64,000 bases of DNA from Mycobacterium parmense (GTDB taxonomy: Bacteria > Actinomycetota > Actinomycetes > Mycobacteriales > Mycobacteriaceae), in NCBI RefSeq assembly GCF_010730575.1, contig NZ_AP022614.1, forward strand, positions 4,774,001 through 4,838,000, in the 5' to 3' direction. A program made the translations under genes and the position numbers. Numbering within the stretch: position 1 is the first letter of the stretch; every line of letters begins with the position of its first letter. The notes beneath the pieces are model-generated. The model was not told the DNA's origin. It ran no database searches and saw only the letters and a program-made list of their open reading frames with translations. This document shows positions 1-7,957 of the stretch, in pieces.

Positions 1-944
1 TCTTCGTCAACGAGGCGCACCGGGCCGACGTGCCCCTGCCCGCGGTGACGCTGCAGACGGTCGGTCCGGTGCTGCAGCAATTCGGCAGCGAACTGCAGAA
101 GAAGAAGTTCCTGCCGGCCATCCTGGCCGGCGAGGTGCACTTCGCGATCGGCTACAGCGAACCCGAGGCGGGCACCGACCTGGCGTCGTTGCGGACCGCC
201 GCGGTGCGCCAGGGCGACGAGTACATCGTCAACGGACAGAAGATGTGGACCACCGGCGGGCACGACGCCGACTATGTCTGGCTGGCCTGCCGCACCGACC
301 CGGAAGCGGTGAAGCACAAAGGCATTTCGATCCTGATCGTCGACACCAAGGACCCCGGCTACTCGTGGACGCCGGTCATCCTGTCCGACGGCGCCCACCA
401 CACCAACGCGACGTACTACAACGACGTGCGGGTGCCGGCCGACATGCTGGTCGGCGAGGAGAACGGTGGCTGGCGGCTGATCACCACCCAGCTCAACAAC
501 GAGCGGGTCATGCTCGGGCCCGCGGGCCGCACGGCGGGCATCTACGACCGGTTGCACGCCTGGGCGTCCAGGCCCGGCGGCGACGGTGTCACCCCCCTCG
601 ACCGCCCCGACGTCAAGCGCGCCCTCGGCGAGATCTATGCGATGTGGCGGATCAACGAGCTGCTCAACTGGCAGGTGGCCGCGGCCGGCGAGGACATCAA
701 CGTGGCCGACGCCGCGTCCACGAAAGTGTTCGGCACCGAGCGCATCCAGTACATCGGGCGGCTCGCCGAGGAGATCGTCGGCCGATACGGCGACCCTGCC
801 GAGCCTGACACCGCCGAACTGCTCGACTGGCTGGACTCGCAGACCAAGCGCAATCTCGTCATCACCTTCGGCGGCGGCGTCAACGAGGTGATGCGGGAGA
901 TGATCGCCGCCGCCGGCCTCAAGGTGCCCAGGGTGCCTCGATGA
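1..944 (+). CDS. fadE29: Acyl-CoA dehydrogenase FadE29 (ChsE2), 5'-truncated
   Basis: Partial gene; the reading frame is open from the first base, and about 313 residues are present against about 387 in the M. tuberculosis protein, so some 74 N-terminal residues lie outside. It is one half of the FadE28-FadE29 (ChsE1-ChsE2) heterotetramer that dehydrogenates the C3 side-chain CoA ester 3-oxo-pregnene-20-carboxyl-CoA. Visible signatures are the FAD/substrate stretch GYSEPEAGTD, NGQKMWTT, and LNNERV, whose Glu falls where the catalytic base of ChsE2 is expected after adding the missing residues. The C-terminal ITFGGGVNEV is typical of the family. The stop overlaps the chsH2 start (ATGA), which implies translational coupling. 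Identity is supported by sequence and gene order. Confidence 0.93.
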   Translation, partial: FVNEAHRADVPLPAVTLQTVGPVLQQFGSELQKKKFLPAILAGEVHFAIGYSEPEAGTDLASLRTAAVRQGDEYIVNGQKMWTTGGHDADYVWLACRTDPEAVKHKGISILIVDTKDPGYSWTPVILSDGAHHTNATYYNDVRVPADMLVGEENGGWRLITTQLNNERVMLGPAGRTAGIYDRLHAWASRPGGDGVTPLDRPDVKRALGEIYAMWRINELLNWQVAAAGEDINVADAASTKVFGTERIQYIGRLAEEIVGRYGDPAEPDTAELLDWLDSQTKRNLVITFGGGVNEVMREMIAAAGLKVPRVPR

Positions 945-1891
945 CGGACATCGCGAAGGCCGTCGCGGAGATCACGGCCACCGTGGTGGCCAAGCCCCGC
1001 GCGGGCCGGGACCCCGTGAACCTGCCGATCATCAACAACTGGGTGGAAGCGCTCGGCGACCGCAACCCGATCTACACCGACGAGGCCGCGGCGCGCGCCG
1101 CCGGTCACCCGGGAATCGTGGCTCCGCCGGCCATGATTCAGGTCTGGACGATGTTCGGCCTGGGCGGCGAGCGTCCGACGGACGATCCCATGGGGCCCAT
1201 CATGGAGCTGTTCGACCGCGCCGGGTATGTCGGCGTGGTGGCCACCAACTGCGAGCAGACCTACCACCGGTATCTGCGGCCCGGCGAGCAGGTGACCGTT
1301 TCCTCCGAGATGCGCGACGTCGTCGGGCCCAAGCAGACCGCGCTCGGTGAGGGCTGGTTCATCAACCAGCACATCACCTGGCGCGTAGGTGACGAGGATG
1401 TCGCCGAAATGGCCTGGCGCATACTCAAGTTCAAGCCGAGCGAAGCCGCCGGCGCGGCTCCGGTGCCCGAGGATCTGGACCCCGAGGTCATGATGCGCCC
1501 CGCGGTGTCGCGTGACACCGCGTTCTTCTGGGAGGGCGTCGAGGCACACGAGCTGCGCATCCAGCGCAGGCCCGACGGCAGCCTGCAGCACCCGCCGGTG
1601 CCGGCGGTGTGGCAGGACAAAGAGCGGGCGATCGACTACGTGGTGGCCGCCGGCACGGGCACGGTGTTCAGCTACGTGGTCCACCATGCGCCCAAGGTGC
1701 CCGGCCGGACGCTGCCGTTCGTCATCGCGCTGGTGGAACTCGACGAGGGCGTCCGCATGCTGGGCGAGCTGCGTGGGGTGGAGCCCGCCGAGGTCAAGAT
1801 CGGGATGCCCGTCCGCGCAACCTATCTCGACTTTCCGGCCGGCGAGGCCGCTCCGGCGTGGACCCTGTACGCCTGGGAGCCGTCGGCATGA
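941..1891 (+). CDS. chsH2: Steroid enoyl-CoA hydratase subunit ChsH2 (MaoC-like + DUF35)
   Basis: 316 residues, homologous to Rv3542c. The N-terminal half (about 1-170) is a MaoC-like hot-dog domain with the signature GDRNPIYTDEAAARAAGHPG. The C-terminal half (about 190-316) is a DUF35-type OB-fold, recognisable by PAVWQDKERA and the VELDEGVRMLGEL stretch. In the known pathway ChsH1-ChsH2 hydrates the C3 side-chain enoyl-CoA, and the DUF35 domain binds the aldolase Ltp2 to form a hydratase/retro-aldolase complex that releases propionyl-CoA. The gene overlaps fadE29 by four bases upstream and chsH1 by four bases downstream (ATGA both times), matching a one-complex operon. The start is fixed by the overlap. 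Confidence 0.92.
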   Translation: MTDIAKAVAEITATVVAKPRAGRDPVNLPIINNWVEALGDRNPIYTDEAAARAAGHPGIVAPPAMIQVWTMFGLGGERPTDDPMGPIMELFDRAGYVGVVATNCEQTYHRYLRPGEQVTVSSEMRDVVGPKQTALGEGWFINQHITWRVGDEDVAEMAWRILKFKPSEAAGAAPVPEDLDPEVMMRPAVSRDTAFFWEGVEAHELRIQRRPDGSLQHPPVPAVWQDKERAIDYVVAAGTGTVFSYVVHHAPKVPGRTLPFVIALVELDEGVRMLGELRGVEPAEVKIGMPVRATYLDFPAGEAAPAWTLYAWEPSA

Positions 1892-2289
1892 GCGCACCCG
1901 TTGTCGAGGTGGGCACGGTGCTGCCCGAACTCAAGATCTACGGCGACCCCACCTTCATCATCTCGACGGCCATCGCCACGCGCGACTTCCAGGACGTGCA
2001 CCACGACCGGGACCTGGCGCAGGCCAAGGGATCCAAGGACATCTTCGTCAACATCCTCACCGATACCGGGCTGGTGCAGCGGTTCATCACCGACTGGGCC
2101 GGGCCGTCCGCACGGATCAAGTCGATCGGGTTGCGGCTGGGGGTGCCTTGGTATGCCTACGACACGGTCACCTTCAGCGGTGATGTCACCGCGGTCGAGG
2201 ACGGTCTGATCACGGTGAAGGTGTTCGGCCGCAACAGTCTTGGCGACCACGTCATCGCGACGGTAACGCTGACGATGGGGGACGCGTGA
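1888..2289 (+). CDS. chsH1: Steroid enoyl-CoA hydratase subunit ChsH1 (MaoC-like)
   Basis: 133 residues beginning MSAPVVEVGTVLPEL, homologous to Rv3541c. It is a single hot-dog domain of the MaoC type; the stretch RDFQDVHHDRDLAQAKG carries the Asp/His hydratase-2 motif, so this is the catalytic partner, while the MaoC half of ChsH2 is its structural mate. It pairs with ChsH2 in an alpha2-beta2 hydratase acting on the C17 three-carbon side chain. The ATG at 1888 overlaps the chsH2 stop; a longer open frame upstream is only read-through of the same frame. The end overlaps ltp2 (TGATG). Confidence 0.92.
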   Translation: MSAPVVEVGTVLPELKIYGDPTFIISTAIATRDFQDVHHDRDLAQAKGSKDIFVNILTDTGLVQRFITDWAGPSARIKSIGLRLGVPWYAYDTVTFSGDVTAVEDGLITVKVFGRNSLGDHVIATVTLTMGDA

Positions 2290-3458
2290 TGTTGTCGGGC
2301 AAGGCCGCGATCGTCGGCATCGGAGCCACGGACTTCTCCAAGAACTCCGGCCGCAGCGAGTTGCGACTGGCGGCCGAGGCCGTCCTGGACGCGCTGCAGG
2401 ACGCCGGCTTGTCGCCGTCGGACGTCGACGGTCTGACGACCTTCACGATGGACACCAACAACGAGACCGCGGTGGCGCGCGCGGCGGGCATCGGGGAGCT
2501 GAAGTTCTTCTCGCAGATCGGTTACGGCGGTGGGGCGGCCTGTGCGACCGTCGCGCAGGCCGCGATGGCCGTCGCCACCGGGGTGGCCGACGTCGTGGTG
2601 GCCTACCGCGCGTTCAACGAGCGGTCCGGCATGCGGTTCGGCCAGGTGCAGACGCGATTGGCGGGAAGTGCCGGCGTGCAGGCCGATTCCACCGCGGCCG
2701 ACAACTCGTTCTCCTACCCGCACGGGCTCTCCACGCCGGCGGCTCAGGTCGCGATGATCGCCCAGCGCTACATGCACATGTCCGGGGCCACCAGCCGGGA
2801 CTTCGGCGCGATCTCGGTGGCCGACCGCAGGCACGCCGCCAAGAACCCGAAGGCGTACTTTTACGAGAAGCCGATCACCATCGAGGAGCACCAGAATTCG
2901 CGCTGGATCGCCGAGCCGCTGCGGCTGCTGGACTGCTGCCAGGAGACCGACGGTGCGGTCGCGATCGTGGTGACGTCGCCGGAGCGTGCGCGGGACCTCA
3001 AGCAGCGGCCGGCGGTGATCGAGGCGGCGGCGCAGGGTTCCAGCCCCGACCAGTACACGATGGTCAGCTACTACCGTCCCGAGCTCGGCCTGCCCGAGAT
3101 GGGCGTCGTCGGTCGGCAACTGTGGGGGCAGTCGGGTCTTTCGCCCGCCGATATCCAGACCGCCGTCCTGTACGACCACTTCACGCCCTTCACGCTGATT
3201 CAGTTGGAGGAGCTGGGTTTCTGCGGTCGCGGCGAGGCAAAGGACTTCATCGCCGACGGTGCGATCGAGCTGGGCGGGCGGCTGCCCATCAACACCCACG
3301 GCGGCCAGCTCGGTGAGGCCTACATCCACGGCATGAACGGCATCGCCGAGGGGGTGCGGCAGTTGCGCGGCACCTCGGTGAACCCGGTCCCCGACGTCGA
3401 ACACGTCCTCGTCACCGCGGGCACCGGCGTGCCCACGTCGGGCCTGATCCTGGGCTGA
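2289..3458 (+). CDS. ltp2: Steroid side-chain retro-aldolase Ltp2 (thiolase fold)
   Basis: 389 residues starting MLSGKAAIVGIGATDFSKNS, homologous to Rv3540c. It is a thiolase superfamily protein without the thiolase Cys/His/Cys catalytic set and acts as a retro-aldolase that cleaves the hydroxylated C3 side chain to propionyl-CoA and androstenedione-type product when bound to the DUF35 domain of ChsH2. Family signatures are the N-terminal GIGATDFSK, the mid-region LLDCCQETDGAVAIVV, and the C-terminal NTHGGQLGEAYIHGM. The ATG overlaps the chsH1 stop (TGATG); a GTG one codon earlier (2286) is an alternative start. It is the last gene of this operon, followed by a repeat-rich gap. Confidence 0.92.
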   Translation: MLSGKAAIVGIGATDFSKNSGRSELRLAAEAVLDALQDAGLSPSDVDGLTTFTMDTNNETAVARAAGIGELKFFSQIGYGGGAACATVAQAAMAVATGVADVVVAYRAFNERSGMRFGQVQTRLAGSAGVQADSTAADNSFSYPHGLSTPAAQVAMIAQRYMHMSGATSRDFGAISVADRRHAAKNPKAYFYEKPITIEEHQNSRWIAEPLRLLDCCQETDGAVAIVVTSPERARDLKQRPAVIEAAAQGSSPDQYTMVSYYRPELGLPEMGVVGRQLWGQSGLSPADIQTAVLYDHFTPFTLIQLEELGFCGRGEAKDFIADGAIELGGRLPINTHGGQLGEAYIHGMNGIAEGVRQLRGTSVNPVPDVEHVLVTAGTGVPTSGLILG

Positions 3459-3463
3459 GTTCG

Positions 3464-3493
3464 CCCGGCGCGCGCCTGCCCGGCGCGCGCCTG
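3464..3493. repeat. 15-bp tandem duplication after ltp2
   Basis: Two perfect head-to-tail copies of CCCGGCGCGCGCCTG begin six bases after the ltp2 stop. Each copy contains the self-complementary core GGCGCGCGCC, so each can fold alone. It may help end ltp2 transcription; there is no T-tract. Confidence 0.7.
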
Positions 3494-3510
3494 CTTGGCA
3501 AGTACCGCCG

Positions 3511-3562
3511 AGTGTGCGGCGAGCCGCACATTCGGCGGCCAGTGTGCGGCCAGCCGCACACT
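3511..3562. repeat. Palindrome pair (family A) upstream of DUF559 gene 1
   Basis: Two 22-bp palindromes at 3511-3532 and 3541-3562, start-to-start distance 30 bp with an 8-bp spacer. Each has arms AGTGTGCGGC and GCCGCACA(T/C)T around a two-base centre. The same unit, again as a pair with 30-bp period, occurs at 4444-4495 and, diverged, at 34609-34660. This pair ends 48 bp before the DUF559 start codon. Confidence 0.85.
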
Positions 3563-3610
3563 CGCTAGGTGAAGTGACGCCCGCGGGGCCCCATGCGACG
3601 CTGCGGGGTC

Positions 3611-4456
3611 ATGGGAGTCCCCTTCATCGGCAGCGAGGCCATCGCTGCCGGGAGATTGACCAAGGCCGAACTGGCGACGCGGTACCGTCGGCTGTTCCCC
3701 GACGTCTACATCGAGCGTGAAGCACTCGTCACGGCGGAGATACGGGCGCTGGCGGGCTGGCTCTGGACCGGACGGCGAGGCGTCGTCGCAGGCTTCGCCG
3801 CGGCGGCGTTGCACGGCAGCAACTGGGTCGACGATGCCCAGGTTGTTGACCTGATTCACGACAATCGACGCGGGCCGCCCGGGATTCGGACCCATCGCGA
3901 ACGCATCGAGGAAGACGAAATGCAGACGGTTGCCGGCATACCGGTGACATCCCCGGTCAGGACGGCGCTGGATCTCGGTTGTTGGTACCCGACGACGGGC
4001 GCGGTAGCGGCCATAGATGCCCTGGCCCGCGAGACCGAGATCAAGGCGGCCGATGTGGAGGCGCTGGCACTCAGATACGGTGGACGGCGCGGGATCTCGC
4101 GTGCGCGTACCGCGGTGGGCCTCTTCGATGCCGGTTCCCAATCACCCAAGGAGTCGTGGTTGCGGGTCGTGCTGATTCAAGCCGGACTGCCGCCGCCGCG
4201 AACCCAGATTCCCGTCGAAAACCGGATCGGCGACGTATTCGCCTACCTCGATATGGGTTGGGACGACCTCAAAGTCGCCGTCGAGTACGACGGCGAGCAG
4301 CATCGCAGCGACCGCCGGCAGTACACGAGGGACGTCCGGCGACTGGAGATGCTCGAGCGACTCGGCTGGATCGTCGTCCGGGTGGTGGCGGGTGACCGGC
4401 CAGCCGAGATCGTGAGCCGTGTCAGGGCGGCCCGGGCCCGACGAGTGTGCGGCTAG
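3611..4456 (+). CDS. DUF559 / AbiEi-like N-domain protein, paralogue 1
   Basis: 281 residues starting MGVPFIGSEAIAAG. The N-terminal part (about 1-140) resembles the AbiEi-type winged-helix region often annotated as type IV antitoxin-like, with TALDLGCWYPT near 118-128. The C-terminal part (about 175-262) is a DUF559 domain of the Vsr/PD-(D/E)XK nuclease-like superfamily; LDMGW (213-217) and VEYDGEQHR (224-232) supply the acidic residues, followed by RLGWIVVRV. A paralogue lies at 25714-26589. No toxin gene is adjacent. The gene sits between convergent ltp2 and chsH3, where M. tuberculosis carries a PPE gene. It is bracketed by palindrome pairs, and its stop codon TAG lies inside the downstream one. 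The start was chosen for similarity to the paralogue; molecular function is unknown. Confidence 0.8.
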   Translation: MGVPFIGSEAIAAGRLTKAELATRYRRLFPDVYIEREALVTAEIRALAGWLWTGRRGVVAGFAAAALHGSNWVDDAQVVDLIHDNRRGPPGIRTHRERIEEDEMQTVAGIPVTSPVRTALDLGCWYPTTGAVAAIDALARETEIKAADVEALALRYGGRRGISRARTAVGLFDAGSQSPKESWLRVVLIQAGLPPPRTQIPVENRIGDVFAYLDMGWDDLKVAVEYDGEQHRSDRRQYTRDVRRLEMLERLGWIVVRVVAGDRPAEIVSRVRAARARRVCG

Positions 4457-4495
4457 CCGCACACTCGAAAACCAGTGTGCGGCTAGCCGCACACT
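4444..4495. repeat. Palindrome pair (family A) overlapping the DUF559 gene 1 stop
   Basis: Two identical perfect 22-bp palindromes at 4444-4465 and 4474-4495 (arms AGTGTGCGGCT / AGCCGCACACT), again 30 bp apart. The centre TAG of the first copy (4454-4456) is the stop codon of the DUF559 gene. The second copy ends 12 bp before the chsH3 stop on the other strand, so the pair could also act as a bidirectional terminator-like structure. Confidence 0.88.
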
Positions 4496-4507
4496 GGGCG
4501 CCTACAG

Positions 4508-5368
4508 CTAGGCCGGGATCAGCTCGACGCCGCTGAGCACGACGGCGTTGTCGCGCGAGGGCGCGACAACGCCGGCCAGAAAGCGGTTGTCGTCCTTCCA
4601 GATGTCGACTCGCAACGTCTCCCCGGGGAACGCGACGCCGGCGAAGCGCGCGCCGTAGCCGGCGACGGCCGTGGCATCGCCGTCGAGCAGCGCGTCGGTG
4701 ATCGCCTTGCAGGTCATGCCGTACGTACACAGGCCATGCAGAATGGGCCGCGAAAAGCCTGCTGCGGCAGCGAATTCCGGGTCGGAGTGCAGGGGGTTGC
4801 GATCGCCGCAGAGCCGGTAGAGCAGGGCCTGCTGCGGCAGGATCGGCATCGCAACCTCCAGGTCGGGGGCGCGGTCGGGCGTGCTGTCAGAACTCGAAGG
4901 CCCCCGGGAGCCGCCGAATCCCCCTTCGCCTCGCGCGAAGATCGACCGCTTCTGCGTCCACAGCAGCGTGCCGTCCGGCGCGGTGACCGTCGTCTCGCTC
5001 CAGATCACCGCGGCCTTGCCCTTGTCCCAGATGTCGGTGAAGCGTGTCACGGCGCGGGCCGAACCCGACGGTGGCAGCGGCGCGGGCACTTGCACACGCT
5101 CGCTGGCGTGCAGCACCTTGCCCAGCTCGATGTCGATGCCGGGGAACTGCACCGTCGGCGGCGTGGTCATGTGGAAGCTTGCGGCCACGTTGCCGAACGT
5201 CGGCAACACCTGCGGGGTGTCGTCGATCAGGTAGCGCAGCTCGCGGGGGTTCGTCGGGTCGGAGCCGGCGCCCAGGCCCAGGTGATACAGCTGCACGTCG
5301 CTGCTGACCCAGGAGAAGTCGATGGGCTCCAGTTCGGCGGCCAGGGCGACGTCTACGTCGATGGGCAT
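4508..5368 (-). CDS. chsH3: Steroid side-chain enoyl-CoA hydratase ChsH3 (double hot-dog MaoC)
   Basis: 286 residues, homologous to Rv3538 (older name hsd4B). A double hot-dog MaoC-type hydratase: the catalytic half has the hydratase-2 motif GDRNPLHSDPEFAAAAGF followed by PILHGLCTYG, while the N-terminal half is the non-catalytic lid. In the pathway it hydrates a steroid enoyl-CoA formed during beta-oxidation of the cholesterol side chain. It lies one base after the kstD stop on the same strand (start 5368, kstD ends 5370), so the two are very probably co-transcribed from the KstR-controlled kstD promoter. The short Ser/Gly-rich stretch GGFGGSRGPSSSDS is the linker between the two domains. 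Confidence 0.88.
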   Translation of the reverse strand: MPIDVDVALAAELEPIDFSWVSSDVQLYHLGLGAGSDPTNPRELRYLIDDTPQVLPTFGNVAASFHMTTPPTVQFPGIDIELGKVLHASERVQVPAPLPPSGSARAVTRFTDIWDKGKAAVIWSETTVTAPDGTLLWTQKRSIFARGEGGFGGSRGPSSSDSTPDRAPDLEVAMPILPQQALLYRLCGDRNPLHSDPEFAAAAGFSRPILHGLCTYGMTCKAITDALLDGDATAVAGYGARFAGVAFPGETLRVDIWKDDNRFLAGVVAPSRDNAVVLSGVELIPA

Positions 5369-5369
5369 G

Positions 5370-7058
5370 TCAGCGTTCTCCCGCGATGTGCAGCGCGGCC
5401 AGATAGCCGAAGGTCATCGCCGGGCCGATCGTCCCACCCGGACCGGGATACGTGTGTCCCATCACCGGGGCGCTGACATTGCCTGCGGCATAGAGCCCTT
5501 CGATGACGCTGCCGTCGTCGCGCAGCGCGCGGCCGTGGACATCGGTGCGGACGCCGCCCTTGGTGCCGAGGTCACCGGGCACCATCTTGGCGGCGTAGTA
5601 CGGCGCGTGCCTGATCTCACCGAGGTTCGGGTTCGGCTTGTTGGTGGGATCGCCGTAGTAGCGGTCGTACGCGCTCTCGCCGCGGTGGTAGTCCTGGTCG
5701 ACCCCGGACCGCGCGAATCCGTTGAAACGTTCGACGGTGGCGGTCAACTGGTCGACCGGCAGGCCGGCCTTGTCGGCCAACTCGGCGAGCGTGCCGGCCT
5801 GGATGACGACGCCGGACTCCAGCCACTTGCGTGGAATACGTTGCCCGGGATTGAGTCCGGCGAAGATGTAGCGATCCCGGTACTGCTGGTCGAAAATCAG
5901 CCAGGCGGGGATGTTCTCACCCGGACCGGGGCCCTGGCCGAACTCCCCGCCGTACATGTGATGGCAGGCCTCGACGTAGGGCATCGACTCGTTCATGAAG
6001 CGCTTGCCCGACATGTTGACGATGATCGACCCCGGCGAGTTGCGCTCCGACAGCGCGAACCAGGGGGAGCCCACCAGCGGCACCGTCGGGCCCCACCAGG
6101 CGTCCTCCATCAGATCCAGTGCGGCGCCAAGCTTTTCGGCGGCGACGATACCGTCGCCGGTGTTGGCCTTGGCGCCGACCGTCCACTCGGTGGTGATGGG
6201 CGCGCGCTGGTACTTGACCCGCATCTGCTCGTTGTGCTCGAAACCGCCCGACGCCAGGATCACGCCGCGCCGGGCCCGGATGAGCCGGGGCTCAACGCGT
6301 TCGGACGCATCGCTCACATAAACTCCGCGCACGACGCCGTCCTCGACGTAGAGGTCCGTCAACGCCGTGTTGAGCAGCACCGGGACCCCGGCTCGCTGCA
6401 GGCCGATCCGCAAGGGACCGATCAAGGCGCGCCCCATGCCGACGAGGTTCTTCCCGGTCGCCTTCGCCCACATGGTGCGGCCGCCGACCTTCAGGCTGCG
6501 CAGCACGCCACGCGGGTGCCGCTTGAGCTGGTTGAGCCGCACGTAATCCTGTTGCATGACAACGACGTTCAACGGGACCTTGCCGTACGCAGGCTCCAGC
6601 CCCGCCTCGTCGGGGCCGAGCTTTCGGGCGTCGAACGGCTTCGGCTCGATCGAGCGGCCCTCGGCGCGACCGCCCGGCGCCTCGGGGTAGTAGTCCGAAT
6701 AGCGCGGCACCCAGCACATCTTCAGCGGCGTGTGCTTCAGCACGAACGAGAGCATCTCGGGACCGCGCTCGAGGTAGGTGTCGATGCGCTCCGGCTCGAC
6801 CCCGCTCACCGACTTGTCGCCGATGATGCCGTGCAGGTAGGTGCGCGCCGCGGTGGTGGTGTCGCGCACCCGGTGGCGTTCGAGCACCTCGTTGTTGGGA
6901 ATCCACACGCCGCCGCCGGACCGCGCGGTGGAGCCGCCGAAGTGGGGAGCCTTCTCGATGACTACTGTCGATAGACCGCGGTGCGCGGCGGTGAGGGCAG
7001 CTACCATGCCGGCACCGCCGCTGCCGACCACGACGACGTCGTACTCCTGCGCTGTCAT
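5370..7058 (-). CDS. kstD: 3-ketosteroid delta1-dehydrogenase KstD
   Basis: 562 residues, homologous to Rv3537 and close to its 563. Flavoprotein that introduces the C1-C2 double bond of ring A, which together with KshA causes ring-B opening. The FAD-binding GSGGAGMVAAL lies at residues 12-22, and the flavin-contacting C-terminal segment contains GHTYPGPGGTIGPAMTFGY; the SERNSPGSIIVN and YYGDPTNKPNPNLG stretches are characteristic. The start MTAQEYDVVVV was chosen from homology; the frame stays open upstream but that part is antisense to hsaE. The KstR operator begins two bases upstream of the ATG, leaving no room for a ribosome binding site, which suggests a leaderless or near-leaderless mRNA. 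Divergent from hsaE. Confidence 0.94.
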   Translation of the reverse strand: MTAQEYDVVVVGSGGAGMVAALTAAHRGLSTVVIEKAPHFGGSTARSGGGVWIPNNEVLERHRVRDTTTAARTYLHGIIGDKSVSGVEPERIDTYLERGPEMLSFVLKHTPLKMCWVPRYSDYYPEAPGGRAEGRSIEPKPFDARKLGPDEAGLEPAYGKVPLNVVVMQQDYVRLNQLKRHPRGVLRSLKVGGRTMWAKATGKNLVGMGRALIGPLRIGLQRAGVPVLLNTALTDLYVEDGVVRGVYVSDASERVEPRLIRARRGVILASGGFEHNEQMRVKYQRAPITTEWTVGAKANTGDGIVAAEKLGAALDLMEDAWWGPTVPLVGSPWFALSERNSPGSIIVNMSGKRFMNESMPYVEACHHMYGGEFGQGPGPGENIPAWLIFDQQYRDRYIFAGLNPGQRIPRKWLESGVVIQAGTLAELADKAGLPVDQLTATVERFNGFARSGVDQDYHRGESAYDRYYGDPTNKPNPNLGEIRHAPYYAAKMVPGDLGTKGGVRTDVHGRALRDDGSVIEGLYAAGNVSAPVMGHTYPGPGGTIGPAMTFGYLAALHIAGER

Positions 7059-7059
7059 G

Positions 7060-7073
7060 TAGAACACGTTATA
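7060..7073. promoter_or_regulatory. KstR operator, kstD / hsaE intergenic
   Basis: TAGAACACGTTATA matches TnnAACnnGTTnnA at every defined position. It lies one base from the kstD start codon and 57 bp from hsaE, so one repressor site can control both directions. Confidence 0.9.
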
Positions 7074-7130
7074 GAATTGCCCGGGTAGGGCGCTACCGGC
7101 CCGGTCAAACGGACGAGGGGACTTCGGTAA

Positions 7131-7916
7131 ATGCTCAGTGTTGCAGTCCGCGACGAGCTGGCCGCCGACCTGGCGCAAGCGGAGCGGAGCCGTGAGCCCA
7201 TGGCCCCGTTGACCGCCGGCCACCCCGACATCGACGTCGTCGACGCCTACGAGATCCAGCTGATCAACATCCGGCAGCGCGTCGCCGAGGGCGCGCGGGT
7301 GGTGGGGCACAAGGTCGGCCTGTCCAGCAAGGCGATGCAGCAGATGATGGGCGTCGACGAGCCCGACTACGGGCACCTGCTCGACGAGATGCAGGTGTTC
7401 GAGGACACCCCCGTGAAGGCCGGCCGCTACCTCTATCCCCGGGTCGAGGTCGAGGTGGGCTTCATCCTGGCCGAGGACCTGCCCGGCGCCGGATGCACCG
7501 AGGACGACGTGCTCGCGGCGACCGAGGCCCTGGTGCCGTCGATCGAGCTGATCGACACCCGGATCACCGACTGGAAGATCGCTCTGTGCGACACGATCGC
7601 CGACAACGCGTCGTCGGCGGGGTTCGTGCTGGGTGAGGCGCGGGTGTCGCCCGCCGACCTCGACGTCAAGACCATCGACGCGGTGCTGACCCGCAACGGC
7701 GAGGTTATTGCCGAGGGCCGCAGCGACGCCGTGCTGGGCAATCCGGTGACCGCGGTCGCGTGGCTGGCCCGCAAGGTGGAAAGCTTCGGGGTGCGGCTGC
7801 GTAAAGGCGACGTCGTGCTCCCCGGTTCGTGCACGCGGGCGATAGATGCACACGCCGGAGACCAGTTCGTCGCCGACTTCACGGGCCTGGGTTCCGTGCG
7901 GTTGTCGTTCGAATAA
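7131..7916 (+). CDS. hsaE: 2-hydroxyhexa-2,4-dienoate hydratase HsaE
   Basis: 261 residues, the same length as Rv3536c. Member of the fumarylacetoacetate-hydrolase-like hydratase family (2-oxopent-4-enoate hydratase type) that hydrates the dienoate released by the meta-cleavage hydrolase from rings A/B to 4-hydroxy-2-oxohexanoate. Visible metal-site stretches include YPRVEVEVGFIL (about 103-114, with the Glu-x-Glu pair) and the C-terminal PGSCTRAIDAHAGD. First gene of hsaE-hsaG-hsaF, divergent from kstD across a KstR operator. The ATG at 7131 is preceded by the GGGGA-containing sequence GAGGGGACTTCGGTAA, giving a plausible ribosome binding site. Confidence 0.93.
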   Translation: MLSVAVRDELAADLAQAERSREPMAPLTAGHPDIDVVDAYEIQLINIRQRVAEGARVVGHKVGLSSKAMQQMMGVDEPDYGHLLDEMQVFEDTPVKAGRYLYPRVEVEVGFILAEDLPGAGCTEDDVLAATEALVPSIELIDTRITDWKIALCDTIADNASSAGFVLGEARVSPADLDVKTIDAVLTRNGEVIAEGRSDAVLGNPVTAVAWLARKVESFGVRLRKGDVVLPGSCTRAIDAHAGDQFVADFTGLGSVRLSFE

Positions 7917-7957
7917 TCTCGAATTACTTTCGAAATTGAATACCAGGAGCGTTTGAT

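Noticed and set aside
3611-4456. Type IV toxin-antitoxin pair
   Set aside because: The protein has an AbiEi-like N-domain, but no AbiEii-type nucleotidyltransferase toxin gene is adjacent at either DUF559 locus.
3511-4495. CRISPR array
   Set aside because: Only two repeats per side with 8-bp spacers; too short and palindromic for CRISPR, and no cas genes are present.
5322-6974. 550-residue plus-strand frame opposite kstD
   Set aside because: Antisense to a protein with near full-length identity to known KstD; no motifs in the shadow.
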